NCBI GenBank assembly: GCA_950295325.1
Contig: OX485809.1
Location: forward strand, 38,099,081 to 38,163,080
DNA length: 64,000 nt
DNA from: Polytrichum commune
Lineage: Eukaryota > Streptophyta > Polytrichopsida > Polytrichales > Polytrichaceae
Direction: 5' to 3'
Shown: in pieces, positions 36,511-49,189 of the stretch
How the letters are laid out: every line of letters begins with the position of its first letter
How positions within the stretch are numbered: position 1 is the stretch's first letter
Translations under genes and position numbers: made by a program
The notes under the pieces: model-generated
Seen by the model: the letters and a program-made list of their open reading frames with translations, nothing else
What the model was told of the DNA's origin: nothing
The model's database searches: none

Positions 36511-37580
36511 CAAAATTCAAGCACCTCCATAGACCGTTCAAGTAAAAAACTATGCGTGCTCTTCCTTCGACTTCTCTCATGTCTCTTTATACACTGAGGA
36601 TGCGTCGCTTCATATTGCTTGTAAAAATGCACCATGATAAGATTATGTGGATTGACACCGACAACAAAACAAGTACTCAGTGGGTTCGTAAATGATTTCT
36701 GTGATGGTCATAGTCCTCCTTTCAACAGACAGAGGACATCTACCTTTTGAGAGAAAGTCTGGTAACTACTACTCCTAGAGTGCTTCCTGAAACATTGCAT
36801 GAGTACATTCCTTGAGACCCGTTCAAATCCCATGTAGAATTTATAGTTCGCCTTCAGGAAAGACGAAGCAGGAAGCACCTTATAGTATCGTACTTTGTTT
36901 GCTACAAACACATACACAAAGTCGCGAATAGCAAGTCAAGCTTTGATGCAATTCAGATGCGTATATTTCAGTAGCACACCTACAGTAGTGTTTCCATGTT
37001 GCCAAAAAGCTCACAGGAAATTTGGTTTTGGAAATGGTTGCTGTGGATGTCATAATCCCTCTGTCAACGAAAGCCCGGTAATATCATACTCCTGTGTTTC
37101 ATCGTAGTAGAAGCACGTCCATAAAATAGTAGTGATTAGCAACGAATTCAGTGTTAAAACTCCGATGTTTGTACTGTTTCTGGAACAGACCTAGTGTTTC
37201 CATGTTGCAAAATGCTCACGGGAGGGTTTGGTTTTGGACTTGGCAGGCACTGTATGCAGAGGGTATGAAGGAAATGTTGGAACAGTATTTCACAAGGAAG
37301 CCACTTCCAGAAGAGAATTGCATTGTGAGGGAGGGGGGTATTGTCTTCTCAATACAAGTAGATGTGTCTTTTAGATTCACACTCCTTAAAAAATGGAGAT
37401 GATTCCATGGAACAAAGGCTCATCAAAAAGTATACAGATGGAATTAAGTTGAATACTACATCATGTGCAGTGATTTGCATACGAGTTTCTCGTCAATTCT
37501 TATTACGAATGGGTTGCCTTCTGAGTGTGCAAAGTTTGCCTCATGAATATGGGTTTAAGAGGCTGCCAGTAATGCACATG
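36511..37580. other. Intergenic sequence without a recognised gene
   Basis: Short reading frames on both strands (36708-36917, 36895-37107, 37151-37402) resemble no family I know and have no splice or context support. Confidence 0.4.
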
Positions 37581-37589
37581 GGTCTTGCA

Positions 37590-37814
37590 CTATGATGAGG
37601 GAGAACTGGCAGTTGGTTACAAATGTACCGGTTGAGTTTGAGAAATAACTGGTTGAAGTTCAAGACTGCAAGAAAATTACCGATCATTTTAGAGGAATTT
37701 ATAGAATATACCCCAACTTAATAAAGGAAAACCGAAGGATGTCAACATATAACCGGTTGGACTTGCAAACACTAGGATCTCAACCGACTATGCCCAAAAA
37801 TCTCCCCGATCATT
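37590..37814. mobile_element. 225-bp hAT-like MITE, second copy
   Basis: It closely matches 30255-30480 in the same orientation. GGTCTTGCA flanks it at 37581-37589 and 37815-37823; an 8- or 9-bp duplication cannot be told apart because the edge base is shared. Confidence 0.9.
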
Positions 37815-37861
37815 GGTCTTGCATGCTTACTTGTTTCCGACTAAGCGCAATTCTTCTCGGA

Positions 37862-38095
37862 TATGGAACACACACATGATTCTTATGAAAGAGTTAGCAA
37901 ATCCAAATCTTGGTCGTAGCCAATTCCCTCATCATTTTTGGAGCATACATGCATGGATATCGTATTCCATATCCAAGTGAGGAATCTCATGCTCATCAAA
38001 TGGTCGTGTAATTTAGGTTCCCCCAATTATGTAGACTATTGAGCACATAGTCCAATCTCTTCTAAGCAATTGACCTTGATTTGGCCATCTTGTGA
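37862..38095. repeat. Dispersed repeat, one of four plus-orientation copies
   Basis: It shares TTAGCAAATCCAAAT, CTCATGCTCATCAAATGGTC and AGTCCAATCTCTT, with variation, with 47545-47790, 53815-54090 (receptor intron 3) and 57305-57620 (receptor intron 7). No ends were identified. Confidence 0.75.
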
Positions 38096-38593
38096 GTTTA
38101 TTTTAGGTTTGGTATGTGTGTGACTTGCCAACTAGTTAAGTAACACTTTCAAAAGTCTTAGAGTTTTAGAATCTAGAAATGTTTAGATGGAAGGTCATAA
38201 GAGGAGAATAATTGCCACCTAGGAATTGAATATCCTTGGCGCACACTTATATTAAGTATCCGTCGTACTAGTACCTAACATGCCCTTGAAGTATGATATT
38301 CAATGACTTTTCTTATTAAGTCACCTACATTTGAGTGGTGTGTGGGTTTGGGTTGGCTCTAAATACAAATACCAAGAAGACATATGTTTAAAAAAGTTCA
38401 AACTCCATGTTTAAAACATGATGACCATCATAATTTCAAAAGCAAACATGATTGGGGGAACATGTATGACCATCTAATGAGCACAAGAACAATTCACTTT
38501 CATGTCATTTTAAATAAGATATTCATCATGAGGAAAGTGGCTATGGCCTTGATTTAGGTTTGCTAACTATCTTGTATCAATCGTGTGTTAAGG

Positions 38594-39455
38594 TCGAGGC
38601 AACCAAGTTCATATACCTGCTCACTAGGGTCATGTACTGCCGACACAGATGAGATCTATATTTTTTTCAAGCGAACGGAGTTAAGGTTTATGTGGTGGCG
38701 GCTTGTGATTGATTACCCTCATAAGAGTTTTGAAATTTGTTGTAGCCAAGAATTAGCATTGATAGGAGCGGTTATGGGTTAAGCTATAGATTGATTGTGT
38801 GTAATCCTAGACTTTAATGCTTTGAAATTTGTAACAATTTCTATATTCATGACCAAAAAAAATCATTATCCTTAGAATATGTTACCCTTTTGGACGAAAA
38901 GTAATTTCTTACTAATACTCCTCCTAAACAAATGCAAAATCTCTTCTTCTTCTTCTTTTGGTTATAGATGCCTCCACCTTACATATCCTAGGAGAAATGG
39001 GTTGGTTGGAAAAGGTAACCATTTAAGACCCATCTACCTCGATGGACTTTGGTCCCTTTGTGCGAAGACAACAAAATAATAAAAATAAGAAACATTATGG
39101 TTGAGGCATCTATAACCGATAAAATGAGAGAGTCCACATGTGTTTAGAAGGAGCAATAGCGAAGGATTATTTTTCTTGCGAAGAGACACAAATTCTAAGA
39201 AGAATGTCAAAAAAAAGTTAAATCAAAGTGTAAATTTTAGGGTTACACATAGCCAATCTATGGGTCTACCCATAACCACTCATCTCAACATAACTCCTTG
39301 GCTACGACAAGTACCAAAACTCTTATGAAGATAATTGATCACAAGCCGCTACCACCACATAAACCTTAACTCCGTACATTCTGGAAAAAACGTATAGATC
39401 TCATCCGACGTCGGCACTACATGACCTTGGTGAGCGATTAAAAAGACTTGGTCGG
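38594..39455. repeat. Long fold-back, arms of about 370-390 bp
   Basis: 38594-38980 pairs with 39092-39455 in inverted orientation. Shared blocks include GGAGTTAAGGTTTATGTGGT, GGTTATAGATGCCTC and GGGTCATGTA/AGGTCATGTA. The loop is about 110 bp. Arms differ by many substitutions and small indels, so this is not recent. Loop phrase GTAACCATTTAAGACCCATC also occurs near 61845. Confidence 0.85.
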
Positions 39456-39465
39456 CTATGTATTA

Positions 39466-39763
39466 GGTAATCGTTTTATTGGAACTGGTTATCAGTGCAG
39501 AACCGGTTCTGTCAAGGTGGCGAGCCAGCTTGACAGAACCGGTTCTGCACCGATAACCGGTTCCAATAAAATGATTACCGGACGTAACCGGTTGGCCGCT
39601 TTGTTGAGCCGCGCAGGTGACCTAAACAGTGGGTCACATGTCACCATAACCGATTTAGATGATCATAACCGGCTGGGATGTCGAGGTTATCGTCTGCAAA
39701 CATGTGTGCTCAGAGCCAATCGTGTAGTGCCACCTCGGCAAAACAAAACGGCCAACCGGTTAC
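39466..39763. repeat. Nested AACCGGTT palindromes
   Basis: The arms 39466-39516 and 39529-39579 are 51 bases each, with 48 complementary positions and a 12-base loop. Two of the three differences are G-T pairs. Just outside, GTAACCGGTTGGCCG at 39584 pairs with CGGCCAACCGGTTAC ending at 39763. The block contains several copies of the self-complementary AACCGGTT. Confidence 0.9.
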
Positions 39764-39766
39764 GGA

Positions 39767-40590
39767 TGCTTCAACCCTAAATAGTGTGACTTGCAAAGAT
39801 GGTCTTGAAAACCTGTATCGTGATGGTTTCGTGTGTGAAGAGCGAGATGTTGGTCAAATTAATGTGTGTGGCCGAGTGAAGTGTGGAAGACACAGTGAAA
39901 GCCTCAATGATTGTCACCCGAATCTTTAGCGCCAACTCATTACATTGTGCCACAAAGGATACCCCACTTGAGTCTGGCTGGCCATGCAGCAGATGCTGGG
40001 AACCCTATTCTACTTTCTCACATTTTCCATTCATTAATAAAAGGAATTTATATTGGCAGTCAAAGCTGGCTCCAAGGGCCGCCCACTTGCTTTCCTTTCA
40101 CACACTCAAGCCAAGAGCCGGCCGTGACCATGAAATCTCGAGAGCCCAAAAGAAAGCATCCAAAAGGCCGTCCAAAGACACTTCCCGGATCATGTAACGT
40201 TACCCGTAAGCAGTTTTGAATGAGTTTAGTAGTACAAATGTGATACTAGAGTGATTTTTCACATGTATATATGGAGGTTGAAATCACAACATTCAACAAA
40301 GAAAGTCACAACTCATATATATCCCAGTAATGAAATTATCTAAATTTTTCAAAGGCAAGATTCCCTCCCAACTCATATTCACAGCATAGGTCGACCTATT
40401 TCCGATAATTGGAAGATGAAAACTTGAGGATAATCAGTGACCTTTTCAAGGAACCCAGTCCATGCCAATCAAGCTTACTTCTTCTTCTCCTTCCATCATG
40501 CCAAATGTGACAACAACATGTGTGAAGCTTCATGGCTTTAGGGGATTTTATGTATGAAGATTGGGGTGGGGGGGGGTATCAAAAATGGGT
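39767..40590. other. Intergenic sequence without a recognised gene
   Basis: Overlapping plus-strand ORFs at 39678-40219 are not supported by family, splice or codon evidence. Confidence 0.4.
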
Positions 40591-40596
40591 ATGTCT

Positions 40597-41513
40597 GCCA
40601 TGGTGTGGTCATGGGTCCTCAAGTGTAGTGTGAAGACATATGTGACAGGCTTTTAGCCACATGCCATTTCAATGAATTTCTATTCATGTGGGGCCCTCAC
40701 TAGGGGTGCATTTATTTTTATTTTGTTTTAAATATGCATTTCAAAATAATCGGCAAAGTTTGAGGTGTTTTTTTTTTTTTTTAAAAAAAATTCACTACTA
40801 CAATCAGTCCATGCTAGTAGGGCGAATATAAACACGTGCAACTTCGCCAATTGTTCCATATTATCATATAGCATTAGTATATTTAAACTCAACAGCAATG
40901 CACAAGTCCTAAGCCTTGCCATACGAACTGACGAATACCAAAATACAAATTTTGCGTTGAGGGACGTTCCAAACGTAGTCTTGGATCAATACTTGGACGG
41001 AGAAAAGCACAAAGAACTAATCCTATAAAAGGGGAATGTTTTGCCATGAAGGACCTCACGGATTGATGTCTTCAATGATTTTCAATTTTTTTTAAAAAAA
41101 CCTTGAACTTTTTTGAAATAGTTTAAAATGTATTTTATAATGCCGCCTTTGACCTCTAGAATAAATAAAAAATGCAATACTAGTCCTCACACATCATAAA
41201 ACATAATAAATCAATAGTTATGAGATTTTCGGAGTACCATGGTCTTGCGATTTTGTTTGTGTTAGGTCGACCTCCAAGAGATGGTTTTTTAAAATAGCCC
41301 AAGTGACCATGAAACATGATCCATTAGATGCCATGTGGGAATATCCGTGCTTGGTAAAGTTTATATATGTAGACTTTACATTGATCTTGCATTCACTTAC
41401 TCCGTTGGTCCCTTAAGCATAGTGTGAAGCGAGTTTCATTTTCCACCAATGAGAGTGCTTGAAGTGCAATGGTCACAGGCCCCAAGTCTTGTGGGTGAAG
41501 TGACCCTAACCTT
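40597..41513. mobile_element. Inverted, interrupted relative of the 36001-36510 element
   Basis: Read on the minus strand, 41513 down to 41180 and 40710 to 40597 matches 36010-36400 in order. About 450 bp of unrelated AT-rich sequence (about 40720-41170) separates the two halves, and the last 90 bp or so of the element are missing. Confidence 0.7.
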
Positions 41514-42350
41514 CTTATTTAGTGCGACCCACACTAAGTATTCACCACCAACCCACATCAATTGTCTCAATGATATTGAGTGCCAACTAGAGAGGGTGTC
41601 ACATGATGCTTCGTGTTACTTCTATGACAAGTTACGAAGACCACTCTAATTGACATGGCACACCGACTTCAAAGCCACACTAAATTTGGTATTTAGTGTA
41701 AGTACTTCTCAAGCTTCATCACCACATATGAGAACCGACGCCCAACATCAAGTAAGATATGAGGTTGTTATTAGGTATTCTATTTCATTAAACACCTACA
41801 CATATTTGATTGGTGTGTGATTAGGTTATCAACTACCATGTACTCATTAATAATGAAGACAATTGGGAGGACCTGTATATTCAGCTACAGAACCAACAAC
41901 ACATGAACTATAAAATAACCATAACTAAATCAAGGGTGGACCGATTTCAATTTGGTTTTTCTCGATGCTTCATCGTATATTTACTAATCAATAGAAGTTG
42001 GAGAGCATGGAAAAACGGACCAAAGAACACCCACTATATGATTAATACCAATGTTCAATATTGAAGTCTTCAACACATGTCAAATGCCATTTTGGCCGTC
42101 AAAAAAGTTTTGTTTCTGTTTTTCTTTTGGGCACTTCACAAAAATGTGCTTTGCAAAGTTTCCACCCTTCATAGTGAAGGCTTCTCCAAAAATTGCATGT
42201 CACAAAATACAATGGCTGCAATTTGCAAATAAAAACATAGCTGGACTCCAATCTTGGCATTCTAGCATACACTTCCAAAATCCAATAAATCATGCAACTT
42301 TGACTTTGCAGCTTCAACTCAACATTGACTACAACTTCGGCTTGACAAGC

Positions 42351-42554
42351 ATAACTATATGTGAATGTGGATTTTCCAAACACAATTGGGTGAAGAGTGA
42401 TCGCAAAAATCGATTGAAACTTGAAACATCGGATGCATTGATGCGAGTGTCATTATGCAGTCTTCTGATGGAAAATGTGGACTGGGCTATTTTTGACACT
42501 TGGAAATCAACCAATATCCTTTGGAGTCGGAGGATGATTCGATGCATTATGTAA
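42351..42554 (+). pseudogene. hAT transposase C-terminal fragment, second copy
   Basis: The translation ITICECGFSKHNWVKSDRKN followed by RLKLETSDALMRVSLCSL parallels the 11631-11894 remnant (ICERGFSKQNAIKS, RLNLKTLDALMQVSLCG), with CER changed to CEC. The frame is open back to 42051, but that part is not recognisable as transposase. The stop at 42554 follows a degraded end. It is a remnant of the same family, on the opposite strand. Confidence 0.75.
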
Positions 42555-42793
42555 GGAATCTAAATAATTTTAGTGCATGTACTTCTATAATAGAGTGAGA
42601 CATCATATTAATCTCATAATCAATGCAAAACGGCCAATATCAAGTTGTTTTTTGTTTGAAGTGTTGCTGCAAGAAAGTTTGAAGGTTTGAGTGAAGTGTT
42701 GTTATTCTGAAGCCCTTCACATTGAAATGCACATGCACACTTCATCAAACTTGAACACTAATTATCGTACATAGGCCACTTACCGCTCACAGC

Positions 42794-43316
42794 CACTAAC
42801 CGTGCACTTTACCGTGCACTTCACCGTTCACTACTCTATTGTTCACCGTTCGTCTCCTCTATTGTTGTTTTGTTCTTTGACAATGTATCTTGTGATACTG
42901 CATGTGTATGAGCTTTGCTTTGAATATATCATCGGGATAATCTGCTTGTTTGAAGGAAGTTAAAATGCCAGTGGAAACATACAGAGGTAGATGGTTTACA
43001 ACAATATCTTACTGCATAAAATTGGTCAATGGAGTAGCACACTAGAGTGAATCTCTGTAAGCTTGACGAAGCTCAAAATCACTCATGCAGGTGGAGCGAA
43101 GAATGATGAAAAAAATCCGGAAGCAGTTCGAAAAGGAGAAGGTAGCAGAACTGAAGAAGAAAGAAAAACAAGAATGCCCAACAGATAATAAGGTTGAGAA
43201 AAAACAAGAAATGAGGCTTAAAAGCCAACAACGTCCAACAGTCGTGTTTGCCAAAAAGAGAGCTTCTTTTGTAACGCATGTAGCAAAAGTTGAATGAACA
43301 TTGATAGTGCACGGTT
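42794..43316. repeat. Inverted repeat around a Lys-rich reading frame
   Basis: CCACTAACCGTGCAC near 42796 is repeated exactly in inverted orientation near 43303, and GTGCACGGTTAGTA recurs at about 43508. Between the arms is a plus-strand ORF at 43085-43297 (70 residues, Lys/Glu/Gln-rich, KKIRKQFEKEKVAELKKKEK). I do not recognise it; it could be a captured exon or chance. Confidence 0.5.
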
Positions 43317-46300
43317 AGTGGTTAAGGTAGTTAATTTCCAATGCCCAATACAGTTGTATGAAGAACTATGAAAAGGCCATGATTTTTCAATAAAAATTTC
43401 CATTTTACTTTTCAACACTAATATTAAGTGAGCCATTAATTTAATTCAAATACCAAATTTGGAAAATTTTGCTACCCACCTCAAAAAATAAAACATCAAA
43501 GTCAAATGTGCACGGTTAGTAGCTTGCTTACGATAATAGGTTTGAGTAAAGGAGTGCTTCAAAACTCGCAATCGTTTTGCATGATTTGAGGAAAAGCACC
43601 TAATAATGCAAGCTTGGTAAAACAAATAGGCTAGGAGAAATGTATGTATGTATGTACCCACCAAGTAACTTATTATAACTACTCCCATGGCCACTCTGAA
43701 AAGGGGGCCGGGTCTGGCTCATAATCATAGGATTCATACGGATTCCGTGGTGAATGATCATTGACAGATAGATGGATGAAGTTCCAACCGGGTCAATGGA
43801 GGGAACGGGGAATGAAAAACGGAATTTCATCCATCCTCCGTCCATTGACCCTGTAACTCACTGGCCGCCAAGCCCCCATCAGGATCTCAAATTCCAAGGC
43901 TCCACACCTCATTCAACTTGGGATTGACATCTCATCCTCCTCGACACCTCGATAGGGAACCTCACCTCCACCTTTGGTTTTGTTGGGAACTTCTTACGAT
44001 GCCATGTACCCTAAACGATGGTCCTAAATAGTGTCATAGGTGGAGTATTCATGTGGAAATTATTGAATGTGGGCCACAACTAATTATCTACATTCAATAA
44101 TTTTTTTGTCACTTATTATTTGGAATTATGCAATGTTATAAGTATTTAATGTTTAGGTCATTTTTTGTCAAACAAGGATCAAACTGCTTGTTTGGGGATT
44201 ATAGAACATTGCCATCTTTACTTGGTATAAAAATGCTTCAATAATCAAAAAATGATATAGCATTATGTAACTCCAAATAGTAAAGGACACTGAATATCAT
44301 ATTTAGTGTCTTCCGGGTAGCAATCGTGTGGGTGGGTCTCGAATCCCATGCTTTCTCTTGAGTCTAAGTGGAGACTTCTAGCTGACACCTTGAGTTTTAA
44401 GGTAGACATGCCTAAATCCAACATAGCAATGATTTGGATACTCATCCTAGGGAGGTATTGGGTGTTATTTGATTACTCTTCTTAATTGGACCTTGCCTAT
44501 ATTTGACTGGCATGTGATTTGGTGAGGATCAAAGAACAAACACCATACGAACCCATGTTTACGGTAGAAAAATAGAAAACGGTAAAAATAAGTGGATTCA
44601 ACCCAAAAGAGTGGCTTGGAATCTTGGGGAGGTCACTCCCTCTCTATCGTATTTTTTTTGGGGGGGGGAATCATTTCAAAATACCCTAGTTTACTTATAC
44701 ATGCGAAAAAAAATTGTAATTCAAATAACGCATTGAAATTTTCCCTCCCAACACATAGGTAGAGAACATTAACTCCACATTGGATACGTTGCTTTAATAA
44801 CGTTAAGCCAACCAACCTGCAAAGTCATCCATCCAAGTTTTTTCAACATAAAATTACATCTTTTCTTCCATTAGCACTTTTAGACTTGCTACCCCTAGTA
44901 ATTGTTTCCACGCTAATTTACATGTATTGATTAAATAAAAGAGGCCATTATATGTGATGATATTTTACATGTAAACATGTTTCACTATTTTAAAACTCCA
45001 TGTATTATATGTACGTCTTTTTTGCAAAATTGATCTACAATGAATATATTAGACCCTATTTTTAACACATGTTGTTTCTACAATTGTCGCTAGTGAACTC
45101 CCCGAGCTTGGAATTTTTGCAATATTGTTCAAATATATGGAGTAGATGAAATGACGAGGAATGCATGTTGTTTTGTAATATTGTTCCATGTAAATAGTTA
45201 GTTACATTTTCCCAAAGAGGCAAGTAAGTCAAACCCCTTACTTGTATAATAGAGTCTCCCTAATTTGAGCATCAAAATATCCTACTTTGCATACACAAAA
45301 TGGTTAATTGGGTGGCACTTCAAAATGATCCCAAGTGACTGGAAACATGACCTATTTGACCGATCATTGCATCATGTTTGAACCACCACTTTTACAATTA
45401 GCCGTTTTGGGTCCACACAATAATCATTTTGTAACTCGTAGTCTAGTGCATCAACAATGATCACTAACCATTTTCCGTTTTTCTACCTTATAAGAAATTG
45501 GACAACATTTGCAATTTATGAACTCCTCCATACTCCATAGTAAACACCGTTGGGTGTGTGGGGGGGGGGTGTATTTAGTTAGGAAATCAACAAACATGCA
45601 ATTTTGATAACCATGACTAAATAAGGGGAGGTCCGATTTTTAGTTTGGATTTTTGTTGATGTTTCATGTAGATTTGCTAATGATATATGAGTTCATGTTA
45701 TGTGAATTTAATCAGTAGAAGCTAGAGGATGTGGAAAAAAAAAAAAAAAACATCCACAAACCTTCTTTGATCATTAGTGGTCAGCTAAGTATCTTAAAAT
45801 GGGCACCATAAAGACACGTGTTCAAGAGAACATTGAACTTTGTGCTCAAAACTTTGCTAGCCATTCTAAGTTCTATGGTCAACATGATCGGGAGACCTAT
45901 ATAACCACTTAATGAACGAGATAATATTATATTCTATAATAAATAAAATATTCACACGAGCACAAATAATTATGAGATAAATGGCTACATACATGATTTG
46001 GTTTTGCTAACCATCTCTCACTAATTGCATGGTTCTATATCTACAAGAAGTGAGTGCAAAGAGGGGAAAAAAATTAAAAAAATGCCCATATAAAACACAT
46101 CTACCTATGGTCAGGTACAAAAACCTTAGCATAATGCAAAACAAATCACCGCATCAACTCCCTTTTCTTGACTATCATAAAAACGATTGATGTCACCCAC
46201 ACTAATTTCAGCTTAGAGATGTAGCATAGTTCCAAAACCAATGTGGGTTCTAGAGAATTACTGAAGCCCATGCTCAAAGGACTATTTAGTGTAGTTACAG

Positions 46301-49130
46301 AACCTCCACATAACTTAAATGCTGTGACACTCTGTGTTTTGAGGGAATTTTGGCTTGATTATGAAAGTACTTCTGGTCAGTGACATTGATCAAGTCTATC
46401 GAACCACTAGAGTTTAAGTCAAGGATATATTCCTTAATTAGAGCACTATCAAATTCCGGTTATGAGACTAATAAGATCACAACTCATGACTAACTGCACA
46501 TGTAAGTGATCTTGAGGATTCAAAGAATTATACAACATGAGCAAATGGTTTAAGATTGATTCAGGAATTCATAGATTGTTGTACTAATAAGATGGTATGT
46601 AGGTTATTCTTTGACATTAATGTATATCATTAAACACGATCATGATAATTCTTTGACATAATGTTATTCTAAACCGTGAATCATGTATATCGGTTAAGCT
46701 CTGTGCTTTTAAACCGTGACCAAAGGAACACACAAATTTGGAGATTTATTTTTTCTTGATTGCAACAATATTTTACATCTCCATCAAAACACTACGAGAG
46801 TACTAGTCATGAGCAATCGACTAGCATCACTGAAAGAAATATGCAAATCTACCATGGTGGTAGATTCAAAAGATTATAGTAATGCTGGTAGTTTTCTAGC
46901 AACACGTGTCGATTATCCTAGATGCATATGCTTGTAGTGGAACCAACTCCACACAACATTCATTTTTTCAGGATTATGAGACTTGTACGAGCTTAGCAAA
47001 AGGTTGGTTCAGAAACTCATACATTTAAGTTATGGTATATGGAATGTAGGTTATTCTTACATATCTTCAAATATTAGTGGTCCAAACCACCATAAAATTT
47101 GAGGGAATAAAAGAAAGCCTAGTTCATCTCCCTTACAACATGATATGTCTCCTTCACTCAACACCATAATGGCGGCTACACATATACTAAAAGAAGACTT
47201 GTCCATTCCAACCATCCATTGCAACCCATCCACTGCAACTCGTGGCAAGAAAATGCACAAATAAATTGTTTAGGTTGTCAACTGGAGGTTTTTAGTTGCC
47301 AATTCTCCCAAATTTGTAATAAAAAAAACCTTCATTGGACAACTAGAATGAGTTATTGTGCATGTTCTCACCACGAGTTGCAATGAACAAGTTGTATCGG
47401 ATGGTTGACATGGAACAAGTTCTTCCTAGTGATGAGGATGTGTGATCAAAATGGCAACACATGTAGGAAACCGAACCTCAGTCGATTAGCTTACCCTAGT
47501 GAGCTAGATGGTTTTAAATGGTTACTTTCTCCTGACTAATCCACTTCTCCTAAGATACAAAACGCATGATCAATATGACATGTTTAGCAATTCCAAGTCG
47601 AACTTGTAGTCACTCTCCCATCGTTTTTGGATCAAAGTGAAGATCGTCGTGCTCGTTAAATGATCGTACATGTTCCCCCCCACCAATTACGTTGATTGTT
47701 GAACCTAGGCTAGCTATTATAATTTGAACACATCATCTAATCTATCTATCTATTTATAATCCATTCTTAATGCCACAACTAACCACATACCACTCAAATT
47801 AAAGTGTTCGATTAAGATAAGTGATGGGATTGGGCACATCTATCCAAAGCAATCACATCCAAACCCCTCACTATAGTTAGTACATGTTGTCAAGTGCTAG
47901 ATAAGCATTCTTAATTACTCCAAAGCATGCAACCCAACTTACCCACTCATTGAATTGTAGGCATGGACGAAGCATGGAGGCTTAAAAATTTCAATCACTT
48001 TTAAGGTGACAAGAAAACCTAGGTTGGGCTTTCGATTGGTACTACAAGTGCACAAACTTAACAATCGCAACAAGGACACTAAGTTACAAACCAAGAATGT
48101 TATTTCAATCGATACGGGAAGATCGAGCTCATTGCGATACCGCTAAACCTGGACTTGGCATTTGACCAAGTAACTTGCTCTATTGAAACTTGAAGTGAAA
48201 TAGAAATTGAATAAATTTGACCAAGTAACTTGCTCTATTGAAACTCAAACTACCTGGTCTACTATGACAACGTTTTTGGGTTTTGGGACACCACAATGAA
48301 TGTCATGTTGAAATTTATTTTGGCTCGCACAATTTCCATATCATCTCTATGTCATATATTTATGGCCAACATAACATTGCTAACCCTTCTACCTAAACGG
48401 GGAACTTAAAGTAAGTTAGCATATGTAAGGTAAGCAAAAAGCTCTGTAAAATAAGCTCAACTTTATTGTGTGTGAAATCAAACCATTATTATTCTTGTTG
48501 CTAGGGTATTTGGTTGTCTCATTGAAAGACGATCACATAGAAACTTAGCAGTCATGTTATGCTTACGACCTTACATGACCACAAAAAACAACTAATAAAT
48601 TGGAAGTTCAATCTTGTAAAATAATTGGTCACCACCTCTTAGACAAGCTAATTTAAACTTGAGGACCTCATCGTTGTTAACAAAAACCCAACTAATTTAC
48701 ATCCAACCTTAATGCATACGATGAAGTCCACCCACTATTCTTGCTACAACTTACAACTTTTGATTCCTTCATCTAAAAGTGACCGAGTAAAAAGCTTAAC
48801 AATGCTACAACTTTGTTCTTCATTATACTATGGGCACCAAATTTTTTGTTGGACTATAAGTTAAGGAGAGAGGGAATTATCATGTTTGAGTGTACCTCTC
48901 ATCCATCCAACACACAATTTAGATCTTGTACATGTTTGTTGCTGATTCATCTCAAATGACCTTTACTACAATAATTTGGGGTCTTAAAAGCTAATTATGG
49001 TGTCAAATCGACTAAAAGAAACAACCTCCGAGACGCATGCTATTTCAGGACTTTAACGTTGGATGAATGAGAGGTACACTTGTATAGGGATTATTCCCTC
49101 TCTCTCCGTAAGTTAAGGAGGAATTTCTTA
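43317..49130. other. Long AT-rich intergenic region
   Basis: I see no gene. It contains a dispersed repeat copy at 47545-47790, a short inverted pair near 43798-43855 (GGGTCAATGGA with TCCATTGACCC) and several homopolymers (45560, 45735). All ORFs are short and unrecognised. Confidence 0.45.
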
Positions 49131-49189
49131 ATTTAATGTCTCGAAGAGATGATGAAATTGTCCACTGCCTAATTCAAGTAACATGTAAC

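Noticed and set aside
36001-41513. A single 5.5-kb transposon bounded by long inverted repeats
   Set aside because: The 36.0-kb copy has its own TIRs at both ends and the 40.6-kb copy is truncated, so two separate insertions in opposite orientation explain it better.
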